Translations under genes and position numbers: made by a program
NCBI RefSeq assembly: GCF_021026375.1
Contig: NZ_JAJNDB010000006.1
Coordinates: 248,001-312,000 of the forward strand
Reading direction: 5' to 3'
Source: Actinomycetospora endophytica
GTDB taxonomy: Bacteria > Actinomycetota > Actinomycetes > Mycobacteriales > Pseudonocardiaceae
DNA: 64,000 bases
The notes under the pieces: generated by a model
The model's database searches: none
Told to the model about the DNA's origin: nothing
The model's input: only the letters and a program-made list of their open reading frames with translations
In this document: positions 26,603 to 34,437 of the stretch, piece after piece
How positions within the stretch are numbered: position 1 is the first letter of the stretch
Layout of the letters: each line of letters begins with the position of its first letter

Positions 26603-27817
26603 TCACCAGGTCACGGGCAACGCCTTCACACCCCCGGTGAGGTGCTGGGTCCGCACCTCGATGTCGTCGAGGTCGGCGGCGAGGCGCAGGCCCGGCAGGC
26701 GCCGCGCGATCGTCGAGAAGACGGTGCGCAGCTCGGTGCGCGCGAGGCTCGCCCCGATGCAGAAGTGCCCGCCGTGCCCGAAGCCGACGTGGGCGCGCTC
26801 GGTGCGGTCCGGGTCGAAGTCCTCGGCGTCCGCGAACGCCTCCGGGTCCCGGTTGGCGGCGTTGATCGAGAGGATGACGGCGTCGCCCTCGGCGATCGTG
26901 ACGCCGCCGACCTCGACGTCGGTGTGCGCGTAGCGCAACAGCCCGAGATCGCCCGGCGCGCCGAGGCGCATCATCTCCTCGACGTGGGCGTCGGTGCGCC
27001 CGTCCGGGTCGGAGACCAGGTCCTCCCAGCGCTCGCGGCGGGTGAGCAGCATCAGGCTGCCCAGCCCGATCCGGTTCACCGTCGTCTCGTGGCCGGCGAA
27101 GAGCAGGCCCACCGAGAGCCGGATCATCTCGTCGTACTCGTAGGAGTCGTCCTCGGCCTGGGCGCGCACGAGGTCGGAGATGACGTCCTCCCCCGGCTCG
27201 GCGCGCTTCTGCTCGGCGAGGTCGGTCATGTAGCGGCGGAACTCGGCGCGGGCGCCCGTGGCGTCCACGTCGGGCGAGTAGGTCGCCATGCGGTCGGAGA
27301 GGTCGCGGAAGTAGTCGCTGTGCTCGTGCGGCACCCCGAGCAGGCGGCAGATGACGGCGACCGGCAGCGGCACGGCGAGGTTCTCGTGCAGGTCGGCGAC
27401 GCCGTCCGGGGAGGCCTCCTCGGCCGCGATCAGGTCGTCGACGTAGCCGTCGACGAGCGCCTGCACGTCCTCGCCCATCCGACGCATCCGCTTCGCCGAG
27501 AAGGCCGGCGTGAGGAGGCGCCGCATGCGGGTGTGGTCGGCCTCCTCGGTCTCGTACGTGCCGGACGGACCCTCCTGCACGGCGCCGTGGGTGATCCGCG
27601 CGGCCTGCTCCGGGTGCGGGTGCGACCGGCCGAGGCGCTTGTCGCCGAGCAGGTCGCGGACCTCGGAGAACCGGGTGACCAGCCAGGCGGGGTCGCCGGC
27701 GGGCGTGGTGACGGGGGCGACCGGCGCCTCGCGGCGCAGGACGTCGTAGAGCGGGGCCAGTTCGAGGACGTTCGGGCGGGTGAAGGGCAGTGCGGGACGC
27801 TCGGGCGCGACGGTCAT
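26603..27817 (-). CDS. Cytochrome P450
   Basis: 404-residue soluble bacterial P450. The I-helix oxygen motif is LLFAGHETT (the acid-threonine pair reads E-T-T), the K-helix ExxR is EEMMR, and the heme loop is FGHGGHFCIGASLAR with the thiolate Cys at 353. Start ATG 27817 follows GAGGAG; an in-frame ATG lies 12 bases upstream. It is divergent from a TetR gene across a 115-base region with a 15-base palindrome. Substrate unknown; ferredoxin partners are not adjacent. Confidence 0.95.
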   Translation of the reverse strand: MTVAPERPALPFTRPNVLELAPLYDVLRREAPVAPVTTPAGDPAWLVTRFSEVRDLLGDKRLGRSHPHPEQAARITHGAVQEGPSGTYETEEADHTRMRRLLTPAFSAKRMRRMGEDVQALVDGYVDDLIAAEEASPDGVADLHENLAVPLPVAVICRLLGVPHEHSDYFRDLSDRMATYSPDVDATGARAEFRRYMTDLAEQKRAEPGEDVISDLVRAQAEDDSYEYDEMIRLSVGLLFAGHETTVNRIGLGSLMLLTRRERWEDLVSDPDGRTDAHVEEMMRLGAPGDLGLLRYAHTDVEVGGVTIAEGDAVILSINAANRDPEAFADAEDFDPDRTERAHVGFGHGGHFCIGASLARTELRTVFSTIARRLPGLRLAADLDDIEVRTQHLTGGVKALPVTW

Positions 27818-27862
27818 GGCACTCCTCACAGTGGTGGTGACGTCACTGACCGTACGTCTTCA

Positions 27863-27877
27863 TGGCAGTAACTGCCA
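27863..27877. promoter_or_regulatory. Candidate TetR operator
   Basis: TGGCAGT-A-ACTGCCA, a perfect 7+1+7 palindrome between the divergent P450 and TetR genes. A further GTGACGTCAC palindrome is at 27836-27845, nearer the P450 start. Binding is inferred. Confidence 0.5.
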
Positions 27878-27932
27878 CAAATAAGGGTGGCTAGGGTGTG
27901 CGGAACCGGTCACGTCGGACGGAGGGGGCGTC

Positions 27933-28583
27933 ATGACGACCGAGCAGGCCGAGGCGAGTGGCGCCCGTCGCGGCCGCCCGCCCGAGAGCGAGGAGCAGCG
28001 CGAACGCCGCCGCCTCGCGATCTCGCGGCACGCCGTGCGGCTGTTCCGCGAACAGGGCGTCACCGAGACGACCGGCGAGCAGATCGCCCACGCCGCGGGG
28101 GTCTCCGAGCGCACCCTGTGGCGGCTCTTCCGCGCGAAGGAGGCCTGCGTCGAGCCGGTGCTCACGACCTCCCTCGACGACTTCGTGGCGGTGCTGCGCA
28201 GCTGGCCGGAGCACCTCGAGCTCGACGAGCACCTGCGCTCGGTCTACGCGGTGGACCTCACCCCGTCGGATGCCGGGACCGTCCTCGCCGTCGTACGCCT
28301 GACCCGCGACGAGCCGGGGCTGCGCGCGGTCTGGCTCGTCCTGCACGAGCGGGCCGAGCCCACCATCGCCGCCGCCCTGGCCACCCGCCTCGGGCTGCCC
28401 GTCGACGACCTCGACGTCCGTCTCCGTGCGGCTGCCGTCAACGCCGCCCTGCGGGTGCTGACCGACGAGCTCGCCTGGGCCGTCGCGGACGCCGAGGTCA
28501 CCACCGCGGCCCTCGAGCGACACCGCGACCGGCTGGCCGAGACGCTGCGCACCCTCACCCGCCGGCCGGGCGGTGCGCGATGA
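27933..28583 (+). CDS. TetR family transcriptional regulator
   Basis: 216 residues. An N-terminal helix-turn-helix (about 25-70: AVRLFREQGVTETTGEQIAHAAGVSERTLWRLF) precedes a helical ligand-binding domain. Divergent from the P450 gene and overlapping the short-chain dehydrogenase gene by 4 bases (ATGA). Likely represses both and itself through the palindrome at 27863-27877, a placement-based inference. Effector probably a P450 substrate. Confidence 0.88.
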   Translation: MTTEQAEASGARRGRPPESEEQRERRRLAISRHAVRLFREQGVTETTGEQIAHAAGVSERTLWRLFRAKEACVEPVLTTSLDDFVAVLRSWPEHLELDEHLRSVYAVDLTPSDAGTVLAVVRLTRDEPGLRAVWLVLHERAEPTIAAALATRLGLPVDDLDVRLRAAAVNAALRVLTDELAWAVADAEVTTAALERHRDRLAETLRTLTRRPGGAR

Positions 28584-29359
28584 GCCGGGTGTTCGTGACC
28601 GGCTCGGCCGACGGCCTGGGGCTGATGGCCGCGCGGCTGCTCGCCGACGACGGCCACGCGGTGACCCTGCACGCCCGCGACGGTTCCCGCGCCGCCACCG
28701 CCGCGGCCGCACTCCCGGCCGCGGAGCGCGTCGTCGTCGGGGACGTGTCCTCGATCGCGGGGATGCGTGCGGTCGCCGAACAGGCCGACGAGGGCGGGCC
28801 GTTCGACGCCGTGATCCACAACGTCGGCGTCGGCTACCGCGAGTCCCGTCGACGGGAGACCGCGGACGGGCTCGCCCACGTGTTCGCGATCAACGTGCTC
28901 GCCCCGTACCTGCTCACCGCGCTGATGCAGCGCCCGGCGCGCCTCGTGTACCTCAGCTCCGGGATGGCCCGCGGCGGGAGCGCCGACCTCGACGACCCGC
29001 AGTGGACCCGGCGTCGCTGGGCGGGCGCGCGGGCCTACTCCGACAGCAAGCTGTTCGATCTCGTGCTCGCGTTCGGCGTCGCACGCCGCTGGCCGGACAT
29101 CCCGACGAACGCCGTCTCGCCGGGCTGGGTGGCGACGAGGATGGGCGGCGCCGGCGCCCCCGACGACCTCGCCGCGGGGCCCGACACCCAGGCATGGCTG
29201 GCCGTCTCCGACGAGCCGTCGGCCCAGGTCACGGCCACGTTCTTCTACCACCGGAGCCCGATCGACCCGCCCGCCGCCGCGCACGACCCCGCCCGGCAGG
29301 ACGCCCTGCTCGACTACTGCGCCGAGCTCACCGGCGTCCCCCTGCCCGATCAGCGCTGA
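28580..29359 (+). CDS. Short-chain dehydrogenase/reductase
   Basis: 259 residues. Cofactor glycine motif TGSADGLG, DVSS at the adenine end, HNVGVGY in place of the usual NNAG, catalytic Ser in LVYLSSGMA and the Tyr-Lys pair in AYSDSKLFD. NADP-type binding is plausible from HARDGSR after strand 2. It overlaps the TetR gene by 4 bases and its tail overlaps the ANTAR gene by 10 bases. Substrate unknown; context suggests a shared pathway with the P450. Confidence 0.85.
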   Translation: MSRVFVTGSADGLGLMAARLLADDGHAVTLHARDGSRAATAAAALPAAERVVVGDVSSIAGMRAVAEQADEGGPFDAVIHNVGVGYRESRRRETADGLAHVFAINVLAPYLLTALMQRPARLVYLSSGMARGGSADLDDPQWTRRRWAGARAYSDSKLFDLVLAFGVARRWPDIPTNAVSPGWVATRMGGAGAPDDLAAGPDTQAWLAVSDEPSAQVTATFFYHRSPIDPPAAAHDPARQDALLDYCAELTGVPLPDQR

Positions 29360-29958
29360 GCGGAGATCACCTGGACGGCGACGGCGAACGGGGACGTCCC
29401 GGCCTGGCGCGCGCGGCCTACGAGCAGCGCGTAGGCGGTCTCGGCGTCGCACTCGTGCTGGACCATGAGGACACCGGTCGCGGTGTGGATGGCGGTGCGC
29501 TGCTCGAGCAGCGCGGCGGGATCGGACGGGGACATCTGCTCGGCGGGTGCGCCGACCAGCGGACCCGCGAGATGGGCACCGTTGTCGGTGACCTCCGGCC
29601 GGGCGGGGCGCACGTACGGCGTCGGGAACGGGACGACGCGGGCCCCGCCCGCCACGGCCGGGAGCGCCGCGACCTCCGACCGCTCGCGGACGGCGCGCAC
29701 GACGCGGTCGCAGTGCAGGTCGACGGCGGCGGCCAGTTCCCGGACCAGCCAGGTGATCGACGGGTCCGCCTCCCCGACGACCTGCGCGACGGCCGCCGCG
29801 AAGCGGCTGCCGGTCCGGACGAACTCGTCGAGCATCTCGAGCCGCCAGGTCAGGTCGTCCGCGCCGGACGGCCGCAGAGCGTCACCGTAGCGGGCCAGAC
29901 TCCCCAGCGCGTTCGTCGCCTGTTCGGCGATCGTCCGCCCGGAGTCGTCCGACAACAT
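29350..29958 (-). CDS. ANTAR-domain protein
   Basis: 202 residues. A C-terminal ANTAR-like RNA-binding helix bundle (about 150-202) reads RTAIHTATGVLMVQHECDAE, then YALLVGRARQAGTSPFAVAVQVI. The N-terminal 140 residues are helical with no recognised sensor domain; usually GAF or PAS occupies this place. ANTAR proteins act as antiterminators by binding dual hairpins in nascent RNA. Lone gene with its own promoter region. Confidence 0.7.
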   Translation of the reverse strand: MLSDDSGRTIAEQATNALGSLARYGDALRPSGADDLTWRLEMLDEFVRTGSRFAAAVAQVVGEADPSITWLVRELAAAVDLHCDRVVRAVRERSEVAALPAVAGGARVVPFPTPYVRPARPEVTDNGAHLAGPLVGAPAEQMSPSDPAALLEQRTAIHTATGVLMVQHECDAETAYALLVGRARQAGTSPFAVAVQVISAQR

Positions 29959-30052
29959 GACGCCAAGTTACTAGGTGGCGGTCAGATTGGACACGGTCGG
30001 TCTATTCGCGATCCCATGGCGCAGCGCCGTTCCCGGGGTGCGCCGACGGCGG

Positions 30053-30313
30053 TCAGAGCACGGGGATGGCGAGGGCCCAGTCAGCCGGCGGCGTCGCGGG
30101 CGCGCGGGGCGTCGACGGTTCCGCCCCGCTCGTGTCGTCGACCACGCCGAGGACGATCTGGGTGGCCACCGCCGACGGTGTCTGCCCGGTGGCCGCGCAG
30201 CACTGCGCGAGCCGGGAGCGGGCGTCCTCCTCGCCGAGCCGGTAGCGCTCGACCAGCGTTCTCACTGCGGCCTGGACGACGGTGCAGTCGCGTCCGCGGT
30301 CGTCGGGGGTCAT
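30053..30313 (-). CDS. Short stand-alone ANTAR-like protein
   Basis: 86 residues consisting mostly of one ANTAR-like bundle (AVRTLVERYRLGEEDARSRL, then CCAATGQTPSAVATQIV) plus a proline/alanine-rich tail. No sensor domain. It may pair with other ANTAR proteins nearby. The 236 bases upstream (30314-30549) show no further gene. Confidence 0.55.
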   Translation of the reverse strand: MTPDDRGRDCTVVQAAVRTLVERYRLGEEDARSRLAQCCAATGQTPSAVATQIVLGVVDDTSGAEPSTPRAPATPPADWALAIPVL

Positions 30314-30549
30314 CGGGTCAATCCCTCCGCAGGGTGCGGTGCTTGCCGGAGCGAACTACGCAAGCGCTTGCGACACTACGGACCGCGACCCGGCTTCGGA
30401 ACCTCCGACGAGTGAACGCCGAGTGACTCTCGAAGCCGACGCACAGTCTGCCGTCTCCCGCGCCGACGATGGGCGGCGGTCGTTGCGACCGTGCTCACAC
30501 CGGGGCTGACCTGCGGTCTCGCTGCTTCTCGTCCGGAGCAGGGCGGGCG

Positions 30550-31173
30550 TCAGCGCTCGTGCCGACCTGATCCACTCCGGGGCGCGAGGAGCCGCGGAAC
30601 CATCCTTCTGGTGGTCTCGACGTACTCGGCGTAGCCCGGCAGGTCTCTCAGGAGGAGCGCGTCCTCGGCATCCATACGATGCTGATAAGCCGTTCCGACG
30701 GCAGTGAGCGTCAGGGCCGGCGCCAGGGCGTTACGGGCCGTGAGCGCTGCGCCGGCCCAGAGCAGCAGCACGCTCAGGTAGCCCGGGTGCCTCACGGAGC
30801 GGTACGGGCCGCTCCGCACGACCGGCTGGCCGTCGACGACCCGGAGCGTCCGCGCGTAGTGCCCCCGCAGGGTGCGCATGGCCCACACGCGCAGACCGAC
30901 GGCTCCGAACTGGACGAGGAGCCCGATCGGACCGCAGCTGCGCGGGAGCCGCACGGAGGTCGCGAGCAGCGGGCTCACGACGATCGCGCCGGCCGAGAAG
31001 AAGTAGGCCCGCGTCAGCTCGCCGACGCCGTCCCGGATCTCCGCGGCGCCGGAGTCCTCGCCGATGACCTCGGGCCGGACCGCCTCCATCGCCCGGATCC
31101 CGGCGAAGGCGCCGGCCACCCCCGCCGTCGCCCACGCGGTGTCACGGAGCCGCCGCGGCCCGCGTCGTCCCAT
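30550..31173 (-). CDS. Isoprenylcysteine carboxyl methyltransferase-like membrane protein
   Basis: 207 residues with about four membrane helices. The C-terminal half has the family signature RSGPYRSVRHPGYLSVLLLWAG followed by a helix and YAEYVETTRRMVPRLL, typical of ICMT/phospholipid methyltransferase-type SAM enzymes. Start ATG 31173 (MGRRGPRRL); the longer frame upstream is arginine-rich noise. Substrate unknown in bacteria. Confidence 0.75.
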   Translation of the reverse strand: MGRRGPRRLRDTAWATAGVAGAFAGIRAMEAVRPEVIGEDSGAAEIRDGVGELTRAYFFSAGAIVVSPLLATSVRLPRSCGPIGLLVQFGAVGLRVWAMRTLRGHYARTLRVVDGQPVVRSGPYRSVRHPGYLSVLLLWAGAALTARNALAPALTLTAVGTAYQHRMDAEDALLLRDLPGYAEYVETTRRMVPRLLAPRSGSGRHER

Positions 31174-31213
31174 GGGTCGGAGCCTGGCAGCGTCCCGACG
31201 TCCGCCGCAACGC

Positions 31214-31588
31214 TCAGACGAGCCCCGGGACGCCCGACGGCAGGTCCGGCGGGAGCGCCCACGTCCTGCGGTAGGGGTTCCAGAACGCGATCTTGGCGAC
31301 CGGCAGCTTGTCGATCGTGGCCCGTCGGACCACGTAGCTCTGGGACGGGAACTCACAGCGGCTGTCGAGCCCGCCCCGATAACGACGCAGGACCGCGAGC
31401 TCGGACAGGCGCCGTTCGAAGTCGGTGCTGATCAGGAGGATCATCGACTGGTCGTCGGCGGCCGCGAACGTCTCGGCGGTCATCCACATCGGGCGCACCG
31501 ACGCCAGCTCCTCGTACACCTCACGGAGCAGGGGGCGGTCCCGCCCCCGCTCCTCGGCGCGGAGTCGGTACGAGACAGCGAACGTCAT
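31214..31588 (-). CDS. Conserved-looking protein of unknown function
   Basis: About 124 residues: MTFAVSYRLRAEERGRDRP, an acidic/helical segment, DQSMILLISTDFERRLSEL, and a C-terminus VVRRATIDKLPVAKIAFWNPYRRTW. No signal peptide or membrane helix. ATG 31588 is 8 bases after GGGGAG; a GTG two codons upstream is also possible. I do not recognise the family. Confidence 0.5.
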   Translation of the reverse strand: MTFAVSYRLRAEERGRDRPLLREVYEELASVRPMWMTAETFAAADDQSMILLISTDFERRLSELAVLRRYRGGLDSRCEFPSQSYVVRRATIDKLPVAKIAFWNPYRRTWALPPDLPSGVPGLV

Positions 31589-31967
31589 CGACACTGCTCC
31601 CCTCGAGGGCAGGTGCGCTGCTCAGCGACCGGTCGGCGATGCGGAGAGTCATCTCCTCCGCCTCCATGATGACGCCGCCCGACCAGCATGCACCCGCGGT
31701 CCCGTACTTACCGTGAGACCGTTCGCCACCACGAGGCGCCGCGTTACGCGGATGTCGGAATGGTTCACCCGTTCGGCCTCGAACCGGACATCGGGCGCTG
31801 ACGGCCCCGGGCTCCCGTGGCCCCCTACCGGCGGCCCGGGACCTCGCCCACCGGGTCGCCGTGGGGCTCGCCGGAGGACTGTGCACGGGCGTTCCCGGCC
31901 CGGACGCCGACGGAAACGTCACCGGGACGTCCGGCGCCGCTCGACCAGTCAGGACCTGAGCGGGGCC
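31589..31967. other. Gap without a recognisable gene
   Basis: 379 bases between the unknown gene at 31214 and the GAF protein at 31968, both on the minus strand. Open frames here are short and lack a plausible start or codon pattern. It presumably holds the promoter of the 31214 gene; I see no strong palindrome. Confidence 0.5.
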
Positions 31968-32666
31968 CTAGTCGGACTCGGTCGTCTCGGCCCCGTCGGC
32001 GTGGCGGGTGAGACGTTCAGCCACGGCCACCGGGTCCGCGAGCGGCTCGAGGTGGGTGAGCAGGAGACGCTCGGCGTTGGGGCGGTCGAGTCGCAGGCGC
32101 CGGCTGATGGTCTCCACCGCGAGCGCGTAGCGGGACTTGGCCGGGTCGACCGGGCCGTAGAGCAGGTGGGCGGCGCGGACGGCGAACATGTCGACGACCA
32201 TCGTCGTGTCGAGGTCGAAGGCCTGCGGGGCCCGGGCGTAGAGGTCCAGGGCCGTTCGCCCGCGGGGCGTGCTGCGCAGCGTGATCGAGACCAGCGACCG
32301 GAACGGTGGCGCGATCTCGAGCGGGGAACTGGCACCCCAGACCGCGGCCGAGGCCAGGTCCTCGATGGCGATGAACGAGCGCGGCCACGGCTGCGTGATC
32401 GCCTCGTCGAACAGCGGCCCGCGGCCCGCTTCGTTGTGCCGGCCGTCGATCTCGGCGATGGCCGGGTCCGTGCAATGGGTGGAGCGGACCCGCCCGGCGC
32501 GGACGTACGAGATCGCCGCGGCCTCGACCGCCGGAATGCTCCCGAGGCACGCCGCGACGGTGGCGTCCAAGGGGTCGTACCCGGGTGGCCGGTGTGCCTC
32601 GCCCCCGACCAGGACCCGGTGCAGCGCCTCGTCGAGGCCGTTCCGGTCTTCGCCGGCCGACGCCAT
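31968..32666 (-). CDS. GAF domain protein with ANTAR-like tail
   Basis: About 232 residues: a GAF sensor domain (about 20-170: VEAAAISYVRAGRVRSTHCTDP, GPLFDEAITQPWPRSF, LVSITLRST) and a short C-terminal ANTAR-like helix pair (YALAVETISRRLRLDRPNAERLLLTHL). This is the GAF-ANTAR arrangement common in actinomycetes, sensing a small ligand to control antitermination. ATG 32666 has AGGGGG upstream; a GTG at 32774 would extend it by 36 residues. Confidence 0.7.
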   Translation of the reverse strand: MASAGEDRNGLDEALHRVLVGGEAHRPPGYDPLDATVAACLGSIPAVEAAAISYVRAGRVRSTHCTDPAIAEIDGRHNEAGRGPLFDEAITQPWPRSFIAIEDLASAAVWGASSPLEIAPPFRSLVSITLRSTPRGRTALDLYARAPQAFDLDTTMVVDMFAVRAAHLLYGPVDPAKSRYALAVETISRRLRLDRPNAERLLLTHLEPLADPVAVAERLTRHADGAETTESD

Positions 32667-32955
32667 CGCGGACCCCCTGAGCACTCCGTCGCGACCGTGG
32701 AGGCTCACCGTGGTCCGGGAGGCCTCCGGGTGATCGCTCGTCGCCGTGCGTGCCTGGTCAGGGACGAGTGCCACCGTCGATGGTCACTATCCAGTGAACG
32801 TACCCGCTGATCGCTCAGCGAATCGTTGAGGTCGGAGACCGGGAGCGTCGGGGACCGGCGCGATCAGCCGTCATCCGACGAACGAAGGGTCCGTACCGCT
32901 CCGGAGGGCTCAGCCGGCCTGTTCCGGTGGGGACCCATCGGCTCGGTCCGCCGGG

Positions 32956-33318
32956 TCAGGAACGACCTTCACGACGGTGCGCGATCTGGAAGACGTTGCC
33001 GAACGGGTCCGCCACCATGGCCCGGCGATCTCCGTAGAACGTGTCGACCGGATCCTCGATGCAGCGGGCGTCGGCCGTCATCGCGCGCCCGAAGGCCGCG
33101 TCGGCGTCGTCGACGTACACGTAGAGGAAGGCGGGGAACAGGTCCCGCTCCCCCGCCTCGCTGACCATGACGGTGGTGCCTTGCAGGTCGACCTCGGCCG
33201 GTCGGCCGTCCGTCACCTCACCGCTCGCGCCGAACACGTCGCGCAGGAACGCCACGGCTCCCGCGACGTCGGACACGACCATCCGCGGGATCACCGATCC
33301 AGCAGTCGCCTCGGGCAC
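32956..33318 (-). CDS. VOC superfamily (glyoxalase/bleomycin-resistance fold) protein
   Basis: 120 residues. Single VOC module: IPRMVVSDVAGAVAFLRDVFGASG, then FLYVYVDDADAAFGRAM and a closing YGDRRAMVADPFGNVFQIAHRREG, the typical repeat of beta-alpha-beta units. May bind a metal or an antibiotic. Start GTG 33318. Stands in a group of small unlinked minus-strand genes. Confidence 0.75.
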   Translation of the reverse strand: MPEATAGSVIPRMVVSDVAGAVAFLRDVFGASGEVTDGRPAEVDLQGTTVMVSEAGERDLFPAFLYVYVDDADAAFGRAMTADARCIEDPVDTFYGDRRAMVADPFGNVFQIAHRREGRS

Positions 33319-33365
33319 GTCGACGAGTCTGGCGCAGTCCGCTGTGCCGGGTCCACGGTTCAGGG

Positions 33366-33641
33366 TCAGCGTCCTCGGCGGACGTGGACCGTGTTGTCCT
33401 CGAGGTCGATCCGAGCGTCCCGGTCGTGCGGAGGTTCGACCAGCTCGGTGGCCGCGTCCTCGTAGTGCTCGGCCTTCTGACGGACGCCGGGCATGTACCC
33501 GGGAACGAAACCGACCGCACCACTGTCGACCAGCTCATAGGTACTCGAGTTCGGTGCGTCCCGACCGTCCCGCCGGCGCCTCACGGCGAGAGCTCCGACG
33601 ACGAGTGCCACCACGACGACGCCCAGAGTGATCGCGAGCAT
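33366..33641 (-). CDS. Small single-pass membrane protein, unknown
   Basis: 91 residues: a membrane helix at 2-20, a basic stop-transfer (RRRRDGRD) and a polar cytoplasmic tail with PGVRQKAEHYEDAATELVEPPHDRD. Start ATG 33641 follows GGAGGGAGCG. No known family. Confidence 0.55.
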   Translation of the reverse strand: MLAITLGVVVVALVVGALAVRRRRDGRDAPNSSTYELVDSGAVGFVPGYMPGVRQKAEHYEDAATELVEPPHDRDARIDLEDNTVHVRRGR

Positions 33642-33721
33642 GGCTTCGCTCCCTCCAGCGGCGTGGCCGGGCGGCCGCCGCTCGGAGTGGATCTTAGAGG
33701 GAGTGAACTCGGGCGTAAACG

Positions 33722-33773
33722 ACGAAGGCCCTGGCCTCGGCTCCTTGCGGAGCCCTGACCAGGGCCTTTCTGC
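33722..33773 (-). terminator. Terminator of tRNA-Val(CAC)
   Basis: On the minus strand, just after the tRNA, AAGGCCCTGG pairs with CCAGGGCCTT around a loop that itself contains a GGCTCC/GGAGCC stem. A closely related hairpin follows the tRNA-Val(GAC) gene at 37136-37190. Confidence 0.75.
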
Positions 33774-33774
33774 G

Positions 33775-33846
33775 TGGGCGATACTGGGATCGAACCAGTG
33801 ACCTCTTCGGTGTGAACGAAGCGCTCTCCCCCTGAGCTAATCGCCC
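33775..33846 (-). tRNA. tRNA-Val (anticodon CAC)
   Basis: 72 bases, acceptor GGGCGAT pairing with ATCGCCC. The anticodon arm CTTCG-TTCACAC-CGAAG gives anticodon CAC, and the T arm contains GGTTCGATCC. No encoded CCA. The body is nearly identical to tRNA-Val(GAC) at 37061-37135 outside the anticodon arm. Confidence 0.95.
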
Positions 33847-33866
33847 GCAGCGTCGCCCAGCCTAAC

Positions 33867-34358
33867 TCACGCCATGATCGGGCTGTGCAGCCAGGTCCAC
33901 TCCCCCAGGCCGACGATCCTCGCGACGAGCCAGAGCGCGTCCAGCAGCCACAGCGTCGCCAGCACGACGATCAGCGTCGCGAACCCCAGCAGTAGCTGGA
34001 CGAACGGGTTCTGTCGCTTCACCCAGGCCGCCCAGCGGTCGTAGTAGCCGCGCGCGAAGCGCAGCAGGCGGCCTGCCCAGGCGAACTCGGTGGCGAGGAT
34101 CCCGAGGCCCGCGAAGACGACCAGCCAGCCCGGGCCGGGGTACGGGATCAGGATGACGCCGAGCACCAGGACGACGGTGCCGAGCACGCCGATCCCGATC
34201 CGCCACGCGAGGTTCCAGCCCGGCCGGGCACGGACCTTCATCCGCAGCGCCCGGAGCCGGACGCGGGTCGCGTGCAGGCGCCCGCCCCGGGGAGCCGGCG
34301 GGGCGAACCCGTCGTCGGGAGGCGCCGGTCGGTCGGGCCTGGCCTGTGGCTGCGTCAT
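33867..34358 (-). CDS. PGPGW (TIGR02611-type) membrane protein
   Basis: 163 residues. The diagnostic motif YPGPGWLVVFAGLGILATEF lies between helices 1 and 2; two more hydrophobic segments follow near 120-145. Function unknown; the family is common in actinomycetes. Start ATG 34358 follows GAGGAAG. The C-terminus lies 20 bases from the tRNA-Val(CAC) 5' end. Confidence 0.82.
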   Translation of the reverse strand: MTQPQARPDRPAPPDDGFAPPAPRGGRLHATRVRLRALRMKVRARPGWNLAWRIGIGVLGTVVLVLGVILIPYPGPGWLVVFAGLGILATEFAWAGRLLRFARGYYDRWAAWVKRQNPFVQLLLGFATLIVVLATLWLLDALWLVARIVGLGEWTWLHSPIMA

Positions 34359-34437
34359 CGACTTCCTCGAGGCGTCGGCCGGCGGTGCCGGTCTGGCGGG
34401 TCGGGCACGGCTCGCCGGCGTCGCGGCCCCGGCTCGG

